From NCBI GenBank assembly GCA_021768485.1, contig JAIZVZ010000009.1, forward strand, positions 1 to 64,000: a stretch of 64,000 nt of DNA. Direction: 5' to 3'. This stretch comes from Oxalobacteraceae bacterium (lineage in GTDB: Bacteria > Pseudomonadota > Gammaproteobacteria > Burkholderiales > Burkholderiaceae_D). Shown in pieces: positions 1 to 8,866 of the stretch (its first letter is position 1; each line of letters starts with the position of its first letter). The notes under the pieces were generated by a model. That model was not told the DNA's origin. It saw only the letters and a list, made by a program, of their open reading frames with translations, and did not search any database. Made by a program: the position numbers and the translations under genes.

Positions 1-13
1 CGACTGACTCAAA

Positions 14-202
14 ATGGATGGCGTTCCAATCGAGGAAGAGACCGCTTGGGGAACGATACTTGCGGATGCGGCCCGTCATATTGCCAAGGCGCGTCATTCA
101 GACAATGTTGAAGATGAACAAATTGCTCTGACGCAGATATGCAATAAAATCAATCTTGAGTTGATGAATCCCACGTCCGAAGTGCATGGTAAATTTGTCT
201 GA
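14..202 (+). CDS. Small DUF5076-like protein, possibly N-terminally truncated
   Basis: This 62-residue frame opens at an ATG with an in-frame stop only seven bases upstream, so it does not continue off the left edge. The run AWGTILADAARHIAKA followed by a Pro-Thr-Ser tail resembles, from memory, the C-terminal half of DUF5076 proteins, which are normally about 90-100 residues. The usual N-terminal part is missing, so it may be a remnant or a short family member. The resemblance is weak and no function is known. Confidence 0.35.
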   Translation: MDGVPIEEETAWGTILADAARHIAKARHSDNVEDEQIALTQICNKINLELMNPTSEVHGKFV

Positions 203-218
203 CTGGACGACATCTCCC

Positions 219-364
219 GGCCCATACTGTGTAAAAATGCAGATCGGGCAACGCCGGCGACACTAACTCCTCCAGAAGGTCCGCTACGGAGTTTTCTCAG
301 GGGCGGTAATTATAAAGAGCCCCTTGGAAACCTCGCGATTTCACTTTTTTACACAGTCTTGGCA
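219..364. repeat. MITE-like element with CTGTGTAAAAA inverted ends
   Basis: The left end (219-240) reads GGCCCATACTGTGTAAAAA and the right end (345-364) reads as its imperfect reverse complement, with TTTTTACACAGT exact. No coding frame lies between. The same end sequence bounds a second element at 1222-1308. This looks like a miniature inverted-repeat element or the residue of a DDE-transposase insertion sequence; the parent family is not identified. Confidence 0.5.
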
Positions 365-405
365 AATAGCAGCCGTTCGGATACAAGTTGCAGCAGAGGA
401 TAAAA

Positions 406-1209
406 ATGATTTTATTTCGGTTGTGCATATTGGTCTGCCTTGCCATTCTTACTTCCAACTCTATGGCAGAAGAAACTATTCGTCAGAAGCAAGAAGTTAC
501 TGTTAATGGTGAGAAGGAAGAGTGGCTTCTAAAATGGACTGGGCCAGTCAAACCAGTTTGCGCTAGCTCGAATTTATCAACGGCGATCACTTGTCCATGC
601 ATTGGATTCGCGTATGGAGAGCAAGGTCAACTGTCCCTTGAACGTTTGCGTTCCGGGACCCGCATTGAAAGCATGAATTTATCCACGCTATTCGGAGATT
701 CAGACAACCCTGCTGACATAGGAAATGCAGCTTTGCGTCTCAGGACCCGAAATGAGAACGACCCGTTCGATGAGATTGATGACCCTGACAGTAGGCGTAA
801 GTTCGATACAGCGGTGCAGTTGCGGCCACTTGCTGATGTCTTAGAAGTCCAAGACTTCGCACGGGATGGGATGAAGTCGACTTTCCTACTTCAGGTAGGT
901 AATTTACCTTGTGGCAAACGGGCCATGATGCTCATTGGTGTGTCCAAGTTGGTGCCCCACCTACACGCATTTACAACAATCGCACATCCTGAGCGCCCTC
1001 TGGTGCTTCAAGCTCATGAATGGATGACGATACTAAAAACAGATGGGCCAGTCACCGTAACGGACTGGACTTGCGGTGACCACGGTAGTGAAAATGAAAT
1101 CGAGAAAATTATCATCGCTCACCAAGGAACTTTTGAGATAAAGTCGAATGCGTATTCATGTCAAAAAGATGGGTCCCGAGGACCTTTGCTTAAAAGTGAA
1201 AAACAGTGA
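406..1209 (+). CDS. Exported protein of unknown function
   Basis: The product is 267 residues starting at ATG 406, chosen because AGAGGA lies just upstream; an in-frame TTG at 388 is less likely. The first 20 residues (ILFRLCILVCLAILTSNSMA) form a signal peptide with an Ala-x-Ala-like cleavage site before EE, so a periplasmic or secreted location is inferred. The mature part has several Cys (CASSNLS, TCPC, LPCG, WTCG, YSCQ) that could pair as disulfides. No family is recognised. The gene is visibly less GC-rich than the genes beyond 7 kb and sits between two matching palindromic elements (219-364 and 1222-1308), so it may be acquired DNA. Confidence 0.6.
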   Translation: MILFRLCILVCLAILTSNSMAEETIRQKQEVTVNGEKEEWLLKWTGPVKPVCASSNLSTAITCPCIGFAYGEQGQLSLERLRSGTRIESMNLSTLFGDSDNPADIGNAALRLRTRNENDPFDEIDDPDSRRKFDTAVQLRPLADVLEVQDFARDGMKSTFLLQVGNLPCGKRAMMLIGVSKLVPHLHAFTTIAHPERPLVLQAHEWMTILKTDGPVTVTDWTCGDHGSENEIEKIIIAHQGTFEIKSNAYSCQKDGSRGPLLKSEKQ

Positions 1210-1221
1210 GCCAGCTGTTAT

Positions 1222-1308
1222 CGGCCCAGGCTGTGTAAAAACACCTCGATCAGCGAGCAATTCAATGTCAAGGCACGACGCGACTCTGTTTTTACACAGT
1301 CTGGGCCG
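1222..1308. repeat. Second MITE-like palindromic element
   Basis: An 87-bp element. Its left 21 bases (1222-1242, CGGCCCAGGCTGTGTAAAAAC) match the reverse complement of its right 21 bases (1288-1308) at 20 of 21 positions. The 45-bp centre is non-coding. The ends are clearly related to those at 219-364. It starts 12 bp after the stop codon of the 406-1209 gene, so it could also act as a strong transcript hairpin. Confidence 0.6.
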
Positions 1309-1471
1309 GATGCCGTCGATCATTAGACGGACGGCGATGTCAGGTCAAGAATGAGCTAGGGCAGATGAAAACTTCTTAATTTGTTATTATTTTGACTCTG
1401 CTGTCAGGAGTTGCCGATCGCACGACGATTTGGATTTAAGGATGCTCCAGCTAATAATTTAGGAACGCATA

Positions 1472-1867
1472 GTGAAATTTTCGCTTTCAGCGGTGGCTTA
1501 TCTGATCGTCCCATTTTTACTTGGCGCTTGCTGTTACTTCGCCCCATGTCACCCCGCAACTTACATCGCAGGAGAGGTGACGGACGCGGTATCACATCGG
1601 CCGATTTCCAATGCAACTGTCCAACTCTATCAGTATAAAGTACGCACGACACTTTCCGGTTGTTTTGCACTCGGTGGTGCTGATGCCCTTCCATTCGAAT
1701 TCGCTGTTTCGGCTCTTGGATACAAACCTATAGTTATTAAGGCGGTCCCTGGCTCATATCGGGCACTGGTAACGCTCGTCCCTGAGGGCAATTCAGGAAA
1801 TAGCAACTCCGAAGCTAGTGAAATTTCCCAAGAGCGATATGCCGAGTTTTCTCGGGCTTGCCCTTAA
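1472..1867 (+). CDS. Small lipoprotein with carboxypeptidase-regulatory-like fold
   Basis: The product is 131 residues. The N-terminus ends in the lipobox LLGAC, giving a lipidated Cys at position 20, so it is predicted to be membrane-anchored in the periplasm. Residues from about 30 (YIAGEVTDAVSHRPISNATVQLY) have the pattern of a CarboxypepD_reg / Cna-B-like beta-sandwich: G-x-V-T-D at the start, then P-I-x-x-A-x-V, and a later LGYKP. Such domains are structural rather than catalytic. The gene stands alone and is followed by an intrinsic terminator. The specific role is unknown. Confidence 0.65.
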   Translation: MKFSLSAVAYLIVPFLLGACCYFAPCHPATYIAGEVTDAVSHRPISNATVQLYQYKVRTTLSGCFALGGADALPFEFAVSALGYKPIVIKAVPGSYRALVTLVPEGNSGNSNSEASEISQERYAEFSRACP

Positions 1868-2208
1868 CGATTCGTCTGAGTCGACGGTACTTCGTGGTTC
1901 GGTACAATTGGCGCGTTTCGAGGAGCCAGAACATCCGCAGCAAAAAGCCCAGCCTTCACCGCCTGGGCTTTTTGCATTCGGGGGACTTCATGCTCTTCAT
2001 TGCGCACCGGGCCTGCTTCAAGGTCGCATTAAGCCAAAAAACGCACGCGGATTTCTGTCTGGTTTTTCCTGGAAGCTACAGAATAGTGTAAATACTGCAA
2101 GCTTTACTTTAAGTCATGTTATATTTCCGATCAGTTACACACGTTTATGTTTGACGGCGTCCAGTCCGTCTTTTACTGATGCACCCGATTTTCAGTAGAG
2201 GAAACATC
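1868..2208. other. Intergenic region before the chemoreceptor gene
   Basis: 341 bp without a supported gene. It holds terminator copy A and then AT-rich sequence (about 2080-2150) that probably carries the promoter of the chemoreceptor gene. No clear sigma-70 or flagellar sigma-28 match could be defined by eye. Confidence 0.4.
1940..1975 (+). terminator. Intrinsic terminator (copy A of a recurring type)
   Basis: GCAAAAAGCCCAG (1940-1952) pairs with CTGGGCTTTTTGC (1963-1975), a 13-bp stem with a T run, placed about 70 bp after the lipoprotein stop. Very similar hairpins recur at 3976-4008 and 5562-5595. Confidence 0.8.
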
Positions 2209-3849
2209 ATGCGTTTGAACACCCCTGTCTCGCAAAACGAGCTCGTCATGGAAGATGGCAAAACCATCGTCTCTTGCACTGATTTAAAAGGCAATATCAC
2301 TTACGCCAACCCTTACTTCATGGAAGTGAGCGGGTTTGCGGAAAACGAATTGATAGGCGCGCCGCAAAACATCGTGCGCCATCCCGAGATGCCGGTCGAG
2401 GCGTTTGCCGACATGTGGCGTACCATCGCCGACGGTGAGCCGTGGACCGGGATGGTCAAAAATCGCTGTAAAAATGGCGACTTTTATTGGGTGCTGGCCA
2501 ATGTCACGCCCGTGATTGAAGACGGCAAGCCGGTTGGCTATTTGTCGGTGCGCACCAAACCCTCGCGTGAGCAAGTGAATCAAGCCGATGCGCTGTATCG
2601 CGAAATCAGGGAGGGCAACCGGCGCCATTTGCGCATCGTGAAGGGGAGCGCCCGATCGAGCAGCATATTTGCCAGTGTTAAATTATTTATTGATGCGCCG
2701 CTGGCAATGCATATTATGTTGGCAACTGCGTTGTGGAGCGCTCTGCTGGCGCTGGGCGCGCTGGGCTTGTTACTGCTCGATACGACGACGCTGCTCAAGA
2801 TGCGGCACTGGCTCGGTGGCGGAGCCCTTGTTTTGCTGCTTGGCATGGTGGCGTTTAATCGCCATCTATATGTGAATGTGGCGTCGCCATTGCGGCGTGC
2901 AATCAATGCCGCCCGCATGCTGGCCGGAGGCGATCTGACGGCGGCGATTGATGTGCCGCGTAACGATGAAATGGGGCAGTTGCTGGCGGCGCTGCGTCAG
3001 ACCAATATCAATTTGCACAGCATTATTGGCGACGTGCGGCGCAACTTCGAAGCGATTTCGACGGCCACCGATGAAATTGCCGACGGCAATATGGATTTGT
3101 CGAACCGGACCGAAGCACAATCGGCCAATTTGCAGCAAACGGCGTCGAGCATGGAACAATTGACGGCGGCCGTGCAGCAAAGTGCGTTAAATGTGGTGAA
3201 TGCCAATAAGCTTGCCGAACGTGCGCGCGAAGTTGCCGCGCAAGGCGGCAATACGGTTTCCCAGGTGGTCGCAACAATGGGGGAGATCAGCTCATCGTCA
3301 AATAAGATCCTGGATATCATCGGCTTGATCGACGGCATTGCATTCCAGACCAATATCCTCGCGCTGAATGCCGCCGTTGAAGCGGCGCGCGCCGGCGAGC
3401 AGGGCCGAGGTTTCGCCGTGGTCGCAGGCGAAGTGCGCACGCTGGCGCAGCGTTCGGCTACCGCCGCCAAGGAAATCAAGGGCTTGATTGATGCTTCGAT
3501 TGATACGGTGAAGGCCGGTACCGAGTTGACCAATAGCGCCGGCGCCATCATGGCGCAGGTGATCGAGTCGGTGGCGCGCGTAACGCAAGTCATGGGTGAA
3601 ATTTCGAGTTCGACGCACGAACAAAGTACCGGTATCGGTCAGGTCAATGAAGCGGTGATCAAGATCGATGGCATCACGCAGCAAAACGCGGCGATGGTCG
3701 AAGAAGCGGCTGCCGCTGCCGGCAACCTCTCGCAGCAATCGCAGTGCGTGGTGCAGGCGATTTCGGTGTTCAAGCTACGACATGCCAATAACGCCGCCCG
3801 GCAGTTAGGGCGTCAAAAAGTGTCGGCGCGTTTGCAATTGCAGGGGTGA
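2209..3849 (+). CDS. Aer-type methyl-accepting chemotaxis protein with PAS domain
   Basis: The product is 546 residues from ATG 2209, which has AGAGGA 7 bp upstream. Residues about 20-115 form a PAS domain with the Aer-like block [14 protein letters not shown] and an IVRHPEMP segment, suggesting a cytoplasmic redox or energy sensor that could bind FAD. Two hydrophobic segments (about 165-190 and 200-220) form a membrane hairpin, followed by HAMP and a long coiled-coil signalling domain with the conserved tip [20 protein letters not shown]. There is no C-terminal NWETF-type tether for CheR. It should signal through CheW/CheA to bias swimming. No other che or fli gene lies in the window. Confidence 0.93.
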   Translation: MRLNTPVSQNELVMEDGKTIVSCTDLKGNITYANPYFMEVSGFAENELIGAPQNIVRHPEMPVEAFADMWRTIADGEPWTGMVKNRCKNGDFYWVLANVTPVIEDGKPVGYLSVRTKPSREQVNQADALYREIREGNRRHLRIVKGSARSSSIFASVKLFIDAPLAMHIMLATALWSALLALGALGLLLLDTTTLLKMRHWLGGGALVLLLGMVAFNRHLYVNVASPLRRAINAARMLAGGDLTAAIDVPRNDEMGQLLAALRQTNINLHSIIGDVRRNFEAISTATDEIADGNMDLSNRTEAQSANLQQTASSMEQLTAAVQQSALNVVNANKLAERAREVAAQGGNTVSQVVATMGEISSSSNKILDIIGLIDGIAFQTNILALNAAVEAARAGEQGRGFAVVAGEVRTLAQRSATAAKEIKGLIDASIDTVKAGTELTNSAGAIMAQVIESVARVTQVMGEISSSTHEQSTGIGQVNEAVIKIDGITQQNAAMVEEAAAAAGNLSQQSQCVVQAISVFKLRHANNAARQLGRQKVSARLQLQG

Positions 3850-3975
3850 TGCAGCGGCTCGTCACGTAACCGGCTCGTGCCGTGCACGCGGCATACCAGC
3901 CGCGGCATTTGGGCCGCATGCAGCTTGTGGGGAGCACGAAGCAGGCAGTTGATGCTGGCGGGCCACTCACCGCAG

Positions 3976-4008
3976 CAAAAAGCCCGGCTTTCACGGCCGG
4001 GCTTTTTG
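3976..4008. terminator. Bidirectional intrinsic terminator (copy B)
   Basis: CAAAAAGCCCGGC (3976-3988) pairs with GCCGGGCTTTTTG (3996-4008); A and T runs on both sides allow termination of both strands. It lies between the convergent chemoreceptor (+) and lipoprotein (-) genes. Confidence 0.85.
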
Positions 4009-4053
4009 TTTTGAAGACGGATTTCTATTTAGGAAGATCGGCACAAAAGGCGA

Positions 4054-4572
4054 TTATTGTGGCACTACTGGTTTTGCCGTCACATTGCTTTGAACTTCAT
4101 TTTTTGCCGGTGCGGGAGATGCATTTCCCCCCGGGGCCGCGCCAAGACTGTTGTAGATGTTGTCGATGACTTCATCGACCATTTCTTTCTGTGATTTGCG
4201 GGTGAGCGAGGCATGCAAGGAGTTTCCGGTCGCTAGTGGCGACTCTGTTTTCGGGTCGCGGATAGTGACGGTCAATTCCAGCATATACATGGTGATGTCC
4301 CAGTACCATCTGTCGACGTAGGTGACGAGGGCATCGAACTTGTTCGAGGCTAGTTCGGGTCCCGTTGTGACGGTGACGCCTTTGCTGCGCAATTTGTTGG
4401 CAATGTCCTCATTGACTGCGCTGTTATCAGACGGGAAGTGTCTGACATACATCGTCTTTAGCGTTGAAAGATCGGTTTGAGGATTGACGTAGCTTGTTGC
4501 ATGGTTGGCGCAGCCGGTGGTCAATGAGATGACGACAGCAAAAATTGCGCTCAGTTTCAGCAGTGTCTGCAC
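4054..4572 (-). CDS. Small lipoprotein of unknown function
   Basis: The product is 172 residues, starting at GTG with AAAGGAAA upstream. The signal peptide ends in SLTTGC, giving a lipidated Cys at 21. The mature part alternates short beta-strand-like segments (LKTMYVRHF, KFDALVTYVDRWYWD, YMLELTVTIRD) and ends in an Ala/Pro-rich tail, the general look of small outer-membrane-associated lipoproteins such as DUF4136-type proteins, although that assignment is not made. It is a single-gene unit convergent with the chemoreceptor. Confidence 0.6.
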   Translation of the reverse strand: MQTLLKLSAIFAVVISLTTGCANHATSYVNPQTDLSTLKTMYVRHFPSDNSAVNEDIANKLRSKGVTVTTGPELASNKFDALVTYVDRWYWDITMYMLELTVTIRDPKTESPLATGNSLHASLTRKSQKEMVDEVIDNIYNSLGAAPGGNASPAPAKNEVQSNVTAKPVVPQ

Positions 4573-4800
4573 GATGATTTCCTTTGAATTCAGGACAAAT
4601 GATGCCCGCAGAAAGAGCTAGAGCATCTATAAAGAGGATTAATTAATTTTTAATCAATAAGACAGTAGCACAAATTATCTGTTGGTAACATGTTATAAAC
4701 ACATGTCCTCAGGAAAGGATTGTGTGCAGTTATCTGGTGGCGCCACGTCGGCCCTGGGCCGACTTCGGCGGCCGGGTCCTGGCCACAGGCAGCCGTACTA

Positions 4801-5409
4801 ATGATGAGACTGGATTCAAAATATTCGATGCAGGCAGATGACAAGACTTTGGAGAGCCGTCTCATTCGGATGGTCCGTTCTTCAGTTGAATTGATGGATA
4901 TGCTGGATGTAGCCAGCCGGCTAAAACTGGCATCGTGGTGTATTGGCGCCGGTGCGGTGCGGTCCCTGGTCTGGGACCAGTTACATGGTTTTGCCGTGCC
5001 TTCCAGTGGCGGCGATGTCGATGTGGTGTATTACGACGAGCAGGCCGGCCCGGAGCAGGATGGCGAACTGCTGAACCGTTTGCTGGGATTTAGACCGGCG
5101 GTCCGCTGGGAAGTGACGAATCAAGCTTCGGTTCATCATTGGTTCTTCGAACGGCATTCACAAGTGCTGCCTCCCTTGCATTCTTTAGCGGAGGGAATCG
5201 CTACCTGGCCTGAATACGCCACTTGTGTCGGCGTGAGTTTAGACTCCAGAAAGGCCATCAGAGTTATCGCGCCACATGGTTTGCAGGATTTATTTCAACT
5301 GCGTGTCAGGCATAATCCGACGCGGGCCAGCGCTGCCGTGTTCAATGAGCGCCTGATGTCAAAACAGTTTTCCGCGCGCTGGCCAAAATTGTCTATCATT
5401 CAGAAATAA
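4801..5409 (+). CDS. Nucleotidyltransferase-like protein (DUF925/NTP_transf_6 type)
   Basis: The product is 202 residues if started at ATG 4801; the frame is open upstream to 4720 but the added sequence lacks a ribosome site or conserved character. The segment GAGAVRSLVWDQLHG followed by GDVDVVYYD matches the minimal nucleotidyltransferase signature of the DUF925 family: a G-x-G-x-x-R motif and a D-x-D metal-binding pair. A later WPEYATCVGV and the LQDLFQLRVRHNP region also fit the family. The substrate is unknown; family members are often described as stand-alone nucleotidyltransferases. It is followed by terminator copy C. Confidence 0.75.
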   Translation: MMRLDSKYSMQADDKTLESRLIRMVRSSVELMDMLDVASRLKLASWCIGAGAVRSLVWDQLHGFAVPSSGGDVDVVYYDEQAGPEQDGELLNRLLGFRPAVRWEVTNQASVHHWFFERHSQVLPPLHSLAEGIATWPEYATCVGVSLDSRKAIRVIAPHGLQDLFQLRVRHNPTRASAAVFNERLMSKQFSARWPKLSIIQK

Positions 5410-5849
5410 CTGGCGCATGGTGTTATTCCGTATCCGCTGCCTAAGCAGCGCATAAAAAATGCTGTCCGCTTGGCGGCGAAAGCTGCAATCCATTTCTAGT
5501 GAAAAGTACAATTACCCGTTGCCCGGATTTGTCTGGCGCGCAGCGGGAAAATCAGCAGTATCGAAACGCCCGGCTGTCACCGCCTGGCTTTTTCGCATTT
5601 TGGCACGGGGCTTTACTTTCCCTATGCAAGTCCCATTCCCTGTCCGAGCTTGCCGGCCTTCTTGCTGAATGCGCTTCAAGCTGGCGGATCGACTTTTTCT
5701 ATCGCAATATATAGAGCGGCATTTCCATTGCCGTTAAATAATAGCAACAAACAATTGTTTTTTAGGAAAGTTGGCGGTATGGTTACTCATGAATTCGTGT
5801 CTGACATCTACACGATGAAGCGAAAGCCCGACTCAGGCTTGGCGCGCTC
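5410..5849. other. Intergenic region with a degenerate terminator
   Basis: About 440 bp with no convincing gene. It contains terminator copy C (5562-5595) and an AT-rich patch near 5700-5765 that could hold a promoter. Short open frames here show no ribosome site or recognisable protein. Confidence 0.4.
5562..5595 (+). terminator. Imperfect terminator hairpin (copy C)
   Basis: A stem of CGAAACGCCCGGC against GCCTGGCTTTTTCG with the loop TGTCACC, a mutated relative of copies A and B. It lies 150 bp beyond the nucleotidyltransferase stop. Confidence 0.55.
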
Positions 5850-6080
5850 ATGAATGTGCTGCGCCGTAATCCAGAGCGGGACGTGAGGACGCATGAAAGT
5901 AAAGATATTCTCGACGACAGTCGCGCCCAGGCTGAGTTTTTTTCAAAATTTTTCGACGCAGTGCCGGGCGCTGGCGGCCTGGAGCGTTTTTCGTCCCGAT
6001 TTGGTATGAATACGCTGTCGCTGGTATTTGCTGCCGGTTTCTTAATATCCCCCGCGATGCGTGGCAAGCGCATTTTTTAG
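5850..6080 (+). CDS. Possible small membrane-associated protein
   Basis: A 76-residue frame with codon use like neighbouring genes. It has a charged N-terminal half and a hydrophobic C-terminal part (TLSLVFAAGFLISPAM), ending 23 bp before the next gene. There is no ribosome site at ATG 5850 and no recognised family, so it may be a remnant or not translated. Confidence 0.3.
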   Translation: MNVLRRNPERDVRTHESKDILDDSRAQAEFFSKFFDAVPGAGGLERFSSRFGMNTLSLVFAAGFLISPAMRGKRIF

Positions 6081-6103
6081 TAAAACAAACAGGAGCTGGT
6101 TAT

Positions 6104-6841
6104 ATGAAGTATGTATCGTTTGCTGTGATGACGTGCGTCTTATTTATTTCGGGCTGCGCCCTCGATCGTTACCAGGCCGCGACACCGCATTTCACACGGC
6201 CGGCGGAGACGCCCAAACAGGGCGATGTCATCGTGTTGCTTGAGCCTGTTTTTCCCGGCAAATTATTTTCGGAGATTGTCTGCGATAACAACATCGGCGT
6301 CATGTGGAATCCGGGGGAGGTGCAGCAAATCGGATTTACCCAGCACTACGCGAGTACTTTTTTAAAGAGCGGTCCGCAGATGGCGATGCTGGCGGCCTTG
6401 CCCGCCAATTTGCGTATTGGCATGTCGGCCTCTGGCGGTGTCGAACCGCTCAATATCGATTCACGCATACTGGTGCCATTTGGGCGCTTCATCAAGGATA
6501 ATTCGGTCGAGGCCGTCGCTCCCCATGGCCTGGTTTGCGAGGACGAAGAATGTGCCCGTCGCGCCATGCAGCAACGCCCGGCGGCGCGGCTTGTTTCGGT
6601 CCGCTTCACGAAGTTTCGCGTTGCCGAGCAGAAGCGCAACATGCTGATGCTGGAAGTCGAAGGCGTGGCGACGGTCACCCGTTCCGGGGCGGCGGCGATC
6701 AGTGTTCCGATACACAATATGATAGAGCGCAGCATTACCAGCGAAGGCATGTGGCATAGCGACTTCTTGAAAGCCATGAACAAGATCGCCAATGAAAGCA
6801 GCTCTGCGGTGGCGGCGCAAATTTACTCGGCGGGGATCTAG
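6104..6841 (+). CDS. Lipoprotein of unknown function
   Basis: The product is 245 residues. AGGAG is centred 10 bp before ATG 6104. The signal sequence ends in the lipobox LFISGC (Cys 18), so it is predicted to be an outer- or inner-membrane lipoprotein facing the periplasm. The mature part has a Cys-rich insert (GLVCEDEECARR) and a long amphipathic C-terminal region. No domain is recognised. It stands alone, and its stop codon lies inside a 16-bp tandem duplication (6838-6869). Confidence 0.65.
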   Translation: MKYVSFAVMTCVLFISGCALDRYQAATPHFTRPAETPKQGDVIVLLEPVFPGKLFSEIVCDNNIGVMWNPGEVQQIGFTQHYASTFLKSGPQMAMLAALPANLRIGMSASGGVEPLNIDSRILVPFGRFIKDNSVEAVAPHGLVCEDEECARRAMQQRPAARLVSVRFTKFRVAEQKRNMLMLEVEGVATVTRSGAAAISVPIHNMIERSITSEGMWHSDFLKAMNKIANESSSAVAAQIYSAGI

Positions 6842-6911
6842 ATTTTTATATGTCTAGATTTTTATATGGCGCGAGTCATGGGCGCCCAGACTTGCGCCCA
6901 GGCTTGCGCAG
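6838..6911. repeat. Tandem duplications after the lipoprotein gene
   Basis: CTAGATTTTTATATG occurs twice with a 16-bp period (6838-6869); the first copy includes the TAG stop of the upstream gene. A second array (6882-6911) repeats GCGCCCAG(A/G)CTT with a 12-bp period. Both look like replication-slippage products. Confidence 0.75.
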
Positions 6912-7053
6912 ATTAAGAGCAGATGCGGTCGGCGCCGGGGCCAGTAAGCCGCACTGACAAACCGGCCTGCGCACTGCGCTTGCGCGTTCGATGCCAGTCG
7001 CAGAGCTTAAGATGTCGGGGCGGACTCTGATCTGGCCGGGAGTGCGCGCAGCC

Positions 7054-7467
7054 TCATGCGGAAAATCGCTTTCGCAGCCAGCGGATCAGGCCGCCGATAA
7101 TCGGCAGTTTCTGAAATAATTCTTCGGCGGCGTCCCAATAATCGCGGTGTACAAGAATCAGGCCGGCATCGTCGAAGACGAGATGCGAGCCGCCTGCCAC
7201 CACATATGCTTTTCCTTTGACGGCAAATTCGAACCTCCAGCTGACAAACGCCTGCTGGCCTTGCTCGATGCGTTCGTCGATGACGAAGCGCGGATTTTCT
7301 GTGGTGGCAAACATGTGGGTAAATATCGCGGCGATTGGGGCGATGCCGCGCACCTCATTGAAAGGGTCCTTGAAATGGGCGTCGGCGCGATAGAGCTGTG
7401 CAATTTCGCACAAGCTATCCGGCGTCAGCGTCTGGTACCAGTTCAACAGCTTGTCCAGTGGGCTCAT
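7054..7467 (-). CDS. NTF2/SnoaL-like fold protein
   Basis: The product is 137 residues. The start at 7467 overlaps the SDR stop by four bases (ATGA), which is why it is preferred over an upstream in-frame codon. The sequence (LLNWYQTLTPDSLCEIAQLY, then HFKDPFNEVRG and DYWDAAEEL) is typical of SnoaL-like or nuclear-transport-factor-2 fold proteins, small alpha-beta barrels that bind or isomerise hydrophobic ligands. As the last gene of the FAD-DUF1365-cfa operon it probably acts on, or holds, a lipid-derived product. The exact reaction is unknown. Confidence 0.8.
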   Translation of the reverse strand: MSPLDKLLNWYQTLTPDSLCEIAQLYRADAHFKDPFNEVRGIAPIAAIFTHMFATTENPRFVIDERIEQGQQAFVSWRFEFAVKGKAYVVAGGSHLVFDDAGLILVHRDYWDAAEELFQKLPIIGGLIRWLRKRFSA

Positions 7468-8249
7468 GATGTTTTCAGAAAGCGTGAAAATAAGGCGAAA
7501 CGCCAGCGATACGGCAGCCATTGCAGCAGTTTCATGATACTGGTGAAACGCCGCGGGAAGTGGATTTCAAACTGGCCTTTTTCCATGCCGCGCATGATGG
7601 CCGCGGCCGCTTGCTGCGGCGTTTGCAGGGCCGGCATGAAAAAATGGTTTTTTTCAGTCAGGCCGGTTTTCACGAAGCCCGGGTTGATCAGGTAAACATC
7701 GAGCCCTTTCGGGCGCAAATCGCCATACAGATTTTCGGCCAGGTTGATCAGGCCGGCCTTGCTGGGGCCGTAAGTGCAGGCAAGCGGCAATCCCATGTAG
7801 CCGGCGACACTGGCGACCAGCGCAATGCCGCCGTGCCCGCGCGCCAGCATATCGGGCAGGACCGTCTCCAGCGCCCCGTAGACGCTGCCAAGATTGATGC
7901 GCAGCGTCGCTTCTGCCGCCGCCATGCTCACTTCCCAGATGTGCTCCGGACGGTAATCGGCGGCGCAGAAAACGAGCAGGTCGACAGCTTTTCCGCTGTC
8001 CAGAATATGGCGGTACGCCGGGCCCCAGGCCCGGGCGTCGAGCACATCGAGCGGCAGCACCAGCGCCGCCGGACTGGCGCCGGCCAGCTGATGCAGCTGA
8101 TCGGCGCGGCGTGCGGACAGCACCACCTGCGCACCGGCAGCGAGCATTGCCTGCGCGAGCGCCGCGCCAATGCCGCTCGAGGCGCCGATCAGCCAGATGC
8201 GCCGGCCCTGCCAGTGGCGAAGCGGGGTGTTCATGGCGGCCAGCATCAT
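7464..8249 (-). CDS. Short-chain dehydrogenase/reductase of the lipid operon
   Basis: The product is 261 residues of the classical SDR family. The Rossmann motif GASSGIG is at 22-28, and the catalytic YGPSK (Tyr-x-x-x-Lys) follows the VASVAG serine strand. The extended C-terminus (about 200-261) contains aromatic and basic residues that could hold it at the membrane. An NAD(P)-dependent oxidoreduction of a lipid or aldehyde is inferred. The start overlaps the stop of the DUF3833 gene and its stop overlaps the NTF2-like start, so the three are translationally coupled. Confidence 0.88.
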   Translation of the reverse strand: MMLAAMNTPLRHWQGRRIWLIGASSGIGAALAQAMLAAGAQVVLSARRADQLHQLAGASPAALVLPLDVLDARAWGPAYRHILDSGKAVDLLVFCAADYRPEHIWEVSMAAAEATLRINLGSVYGALETVLPDMLARGHGGIALVASVAGYMGLPLACTYGPSKAGLINLAENLYGDLRPKGLDVYLINPGFVKTGLTEKNHFFMPALQTPQQAAAAIMRGMEKGQFEIHFPRRFTSIMKLLQWLPYRWRFALFSRFLKTS

Positions 8250-8770
8250 GTCTGCTTCCGGAAAAACAGCGTTACCTGTCCAAATTCGATGCCGAATTTG
8301 CGCATGCTGGCACGGTTGATCATGGTGCTGCCATCGATCAGAAACATCCAGTCGTCAAACTGCATTTCGTATGTCGAGCCATCGACGGGCAATAGCAGCG
8401 TGTATTTCCAGTGCAAGGCGTTGCCGGCAATTTCGCCGATGGCCTCGCCCTTGACATCCGCGGCCCGGCCGAGCCATCTGCCATCGGCCTGACGCTTCAG
8501 TGTCCAGACGCGCTGCGCGCTGCTGCCGTCATCGTAGTGGAAGCGTTCGTCGAGCATCAGCGCGCCGTCCTGTAGCGAACCGGTGATGTCGACGTGGAAG
8601 CGCCTGGCGACTTCACCATCATGTTTTTGAAACATGCCCCACGCTTCGGTGTGGCCGATGAAATAGCTGAGCAGATCGAGCTTCGGTTCGGCGGCCTGGT
8701 AGCGCGTGACATCTTGCATGGCACAGCTGGCGAGCAGCAGGCACAAGGCGAGCAGGGCGGATTTTTTCAT
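8246..8770 (-). CDS. DUF3833 family lipoprotein
   Basis: The product is 174 residues with AAAGGAAA before the ATG. The lipobox LLLASC puts the lipid on Cys 16. The rest (YFIGHTEAWGMFQKHDGEVARRFHV onward) is a lipocalin-like beta-barrel pattern that matches DUF3833 proteins, which regularly accompany DUF1365 and cyclopropane-synthase-like genes. A role in carrying or shielding modified lipid in the envelope is inferred. A 96-bp gap separates it from the upstream cfa-like gene. Confidence 0.82.
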   Translation of the reverse strand: MKKSALLALCLLLASCAMQDVTRYQAAEPKLDLLSYFIGHTEAWGMFQKHDGEVARRFHVDITGSLQDGALMLDERFHYDDGSSAQRVWTLKRQADGRWLGRAADVKGEAIGEIAGNALHWKYTLLLPVDGSTYEMQFDDWMFLIDGSTMINRASMRKFGIEFGQVTLFFRKQT

Positions 8771-8866
8771 TTTATGAGGTTTCCTTTTGGGGAAGCTGTA
8801 AATGCAACAGACCGCGCGCGGCGCACATGCCGCTGGCGCGCCAATACGGCGCTTCTGCCTTATGTT

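Noticed and set aside
2101-2150. Possible sigma-28 promoter upstream of the chemoreceptor
   Set aside because: TTAAGTC and CCGAT words are present but the spacing is about three bases short of the flagellar consensus.
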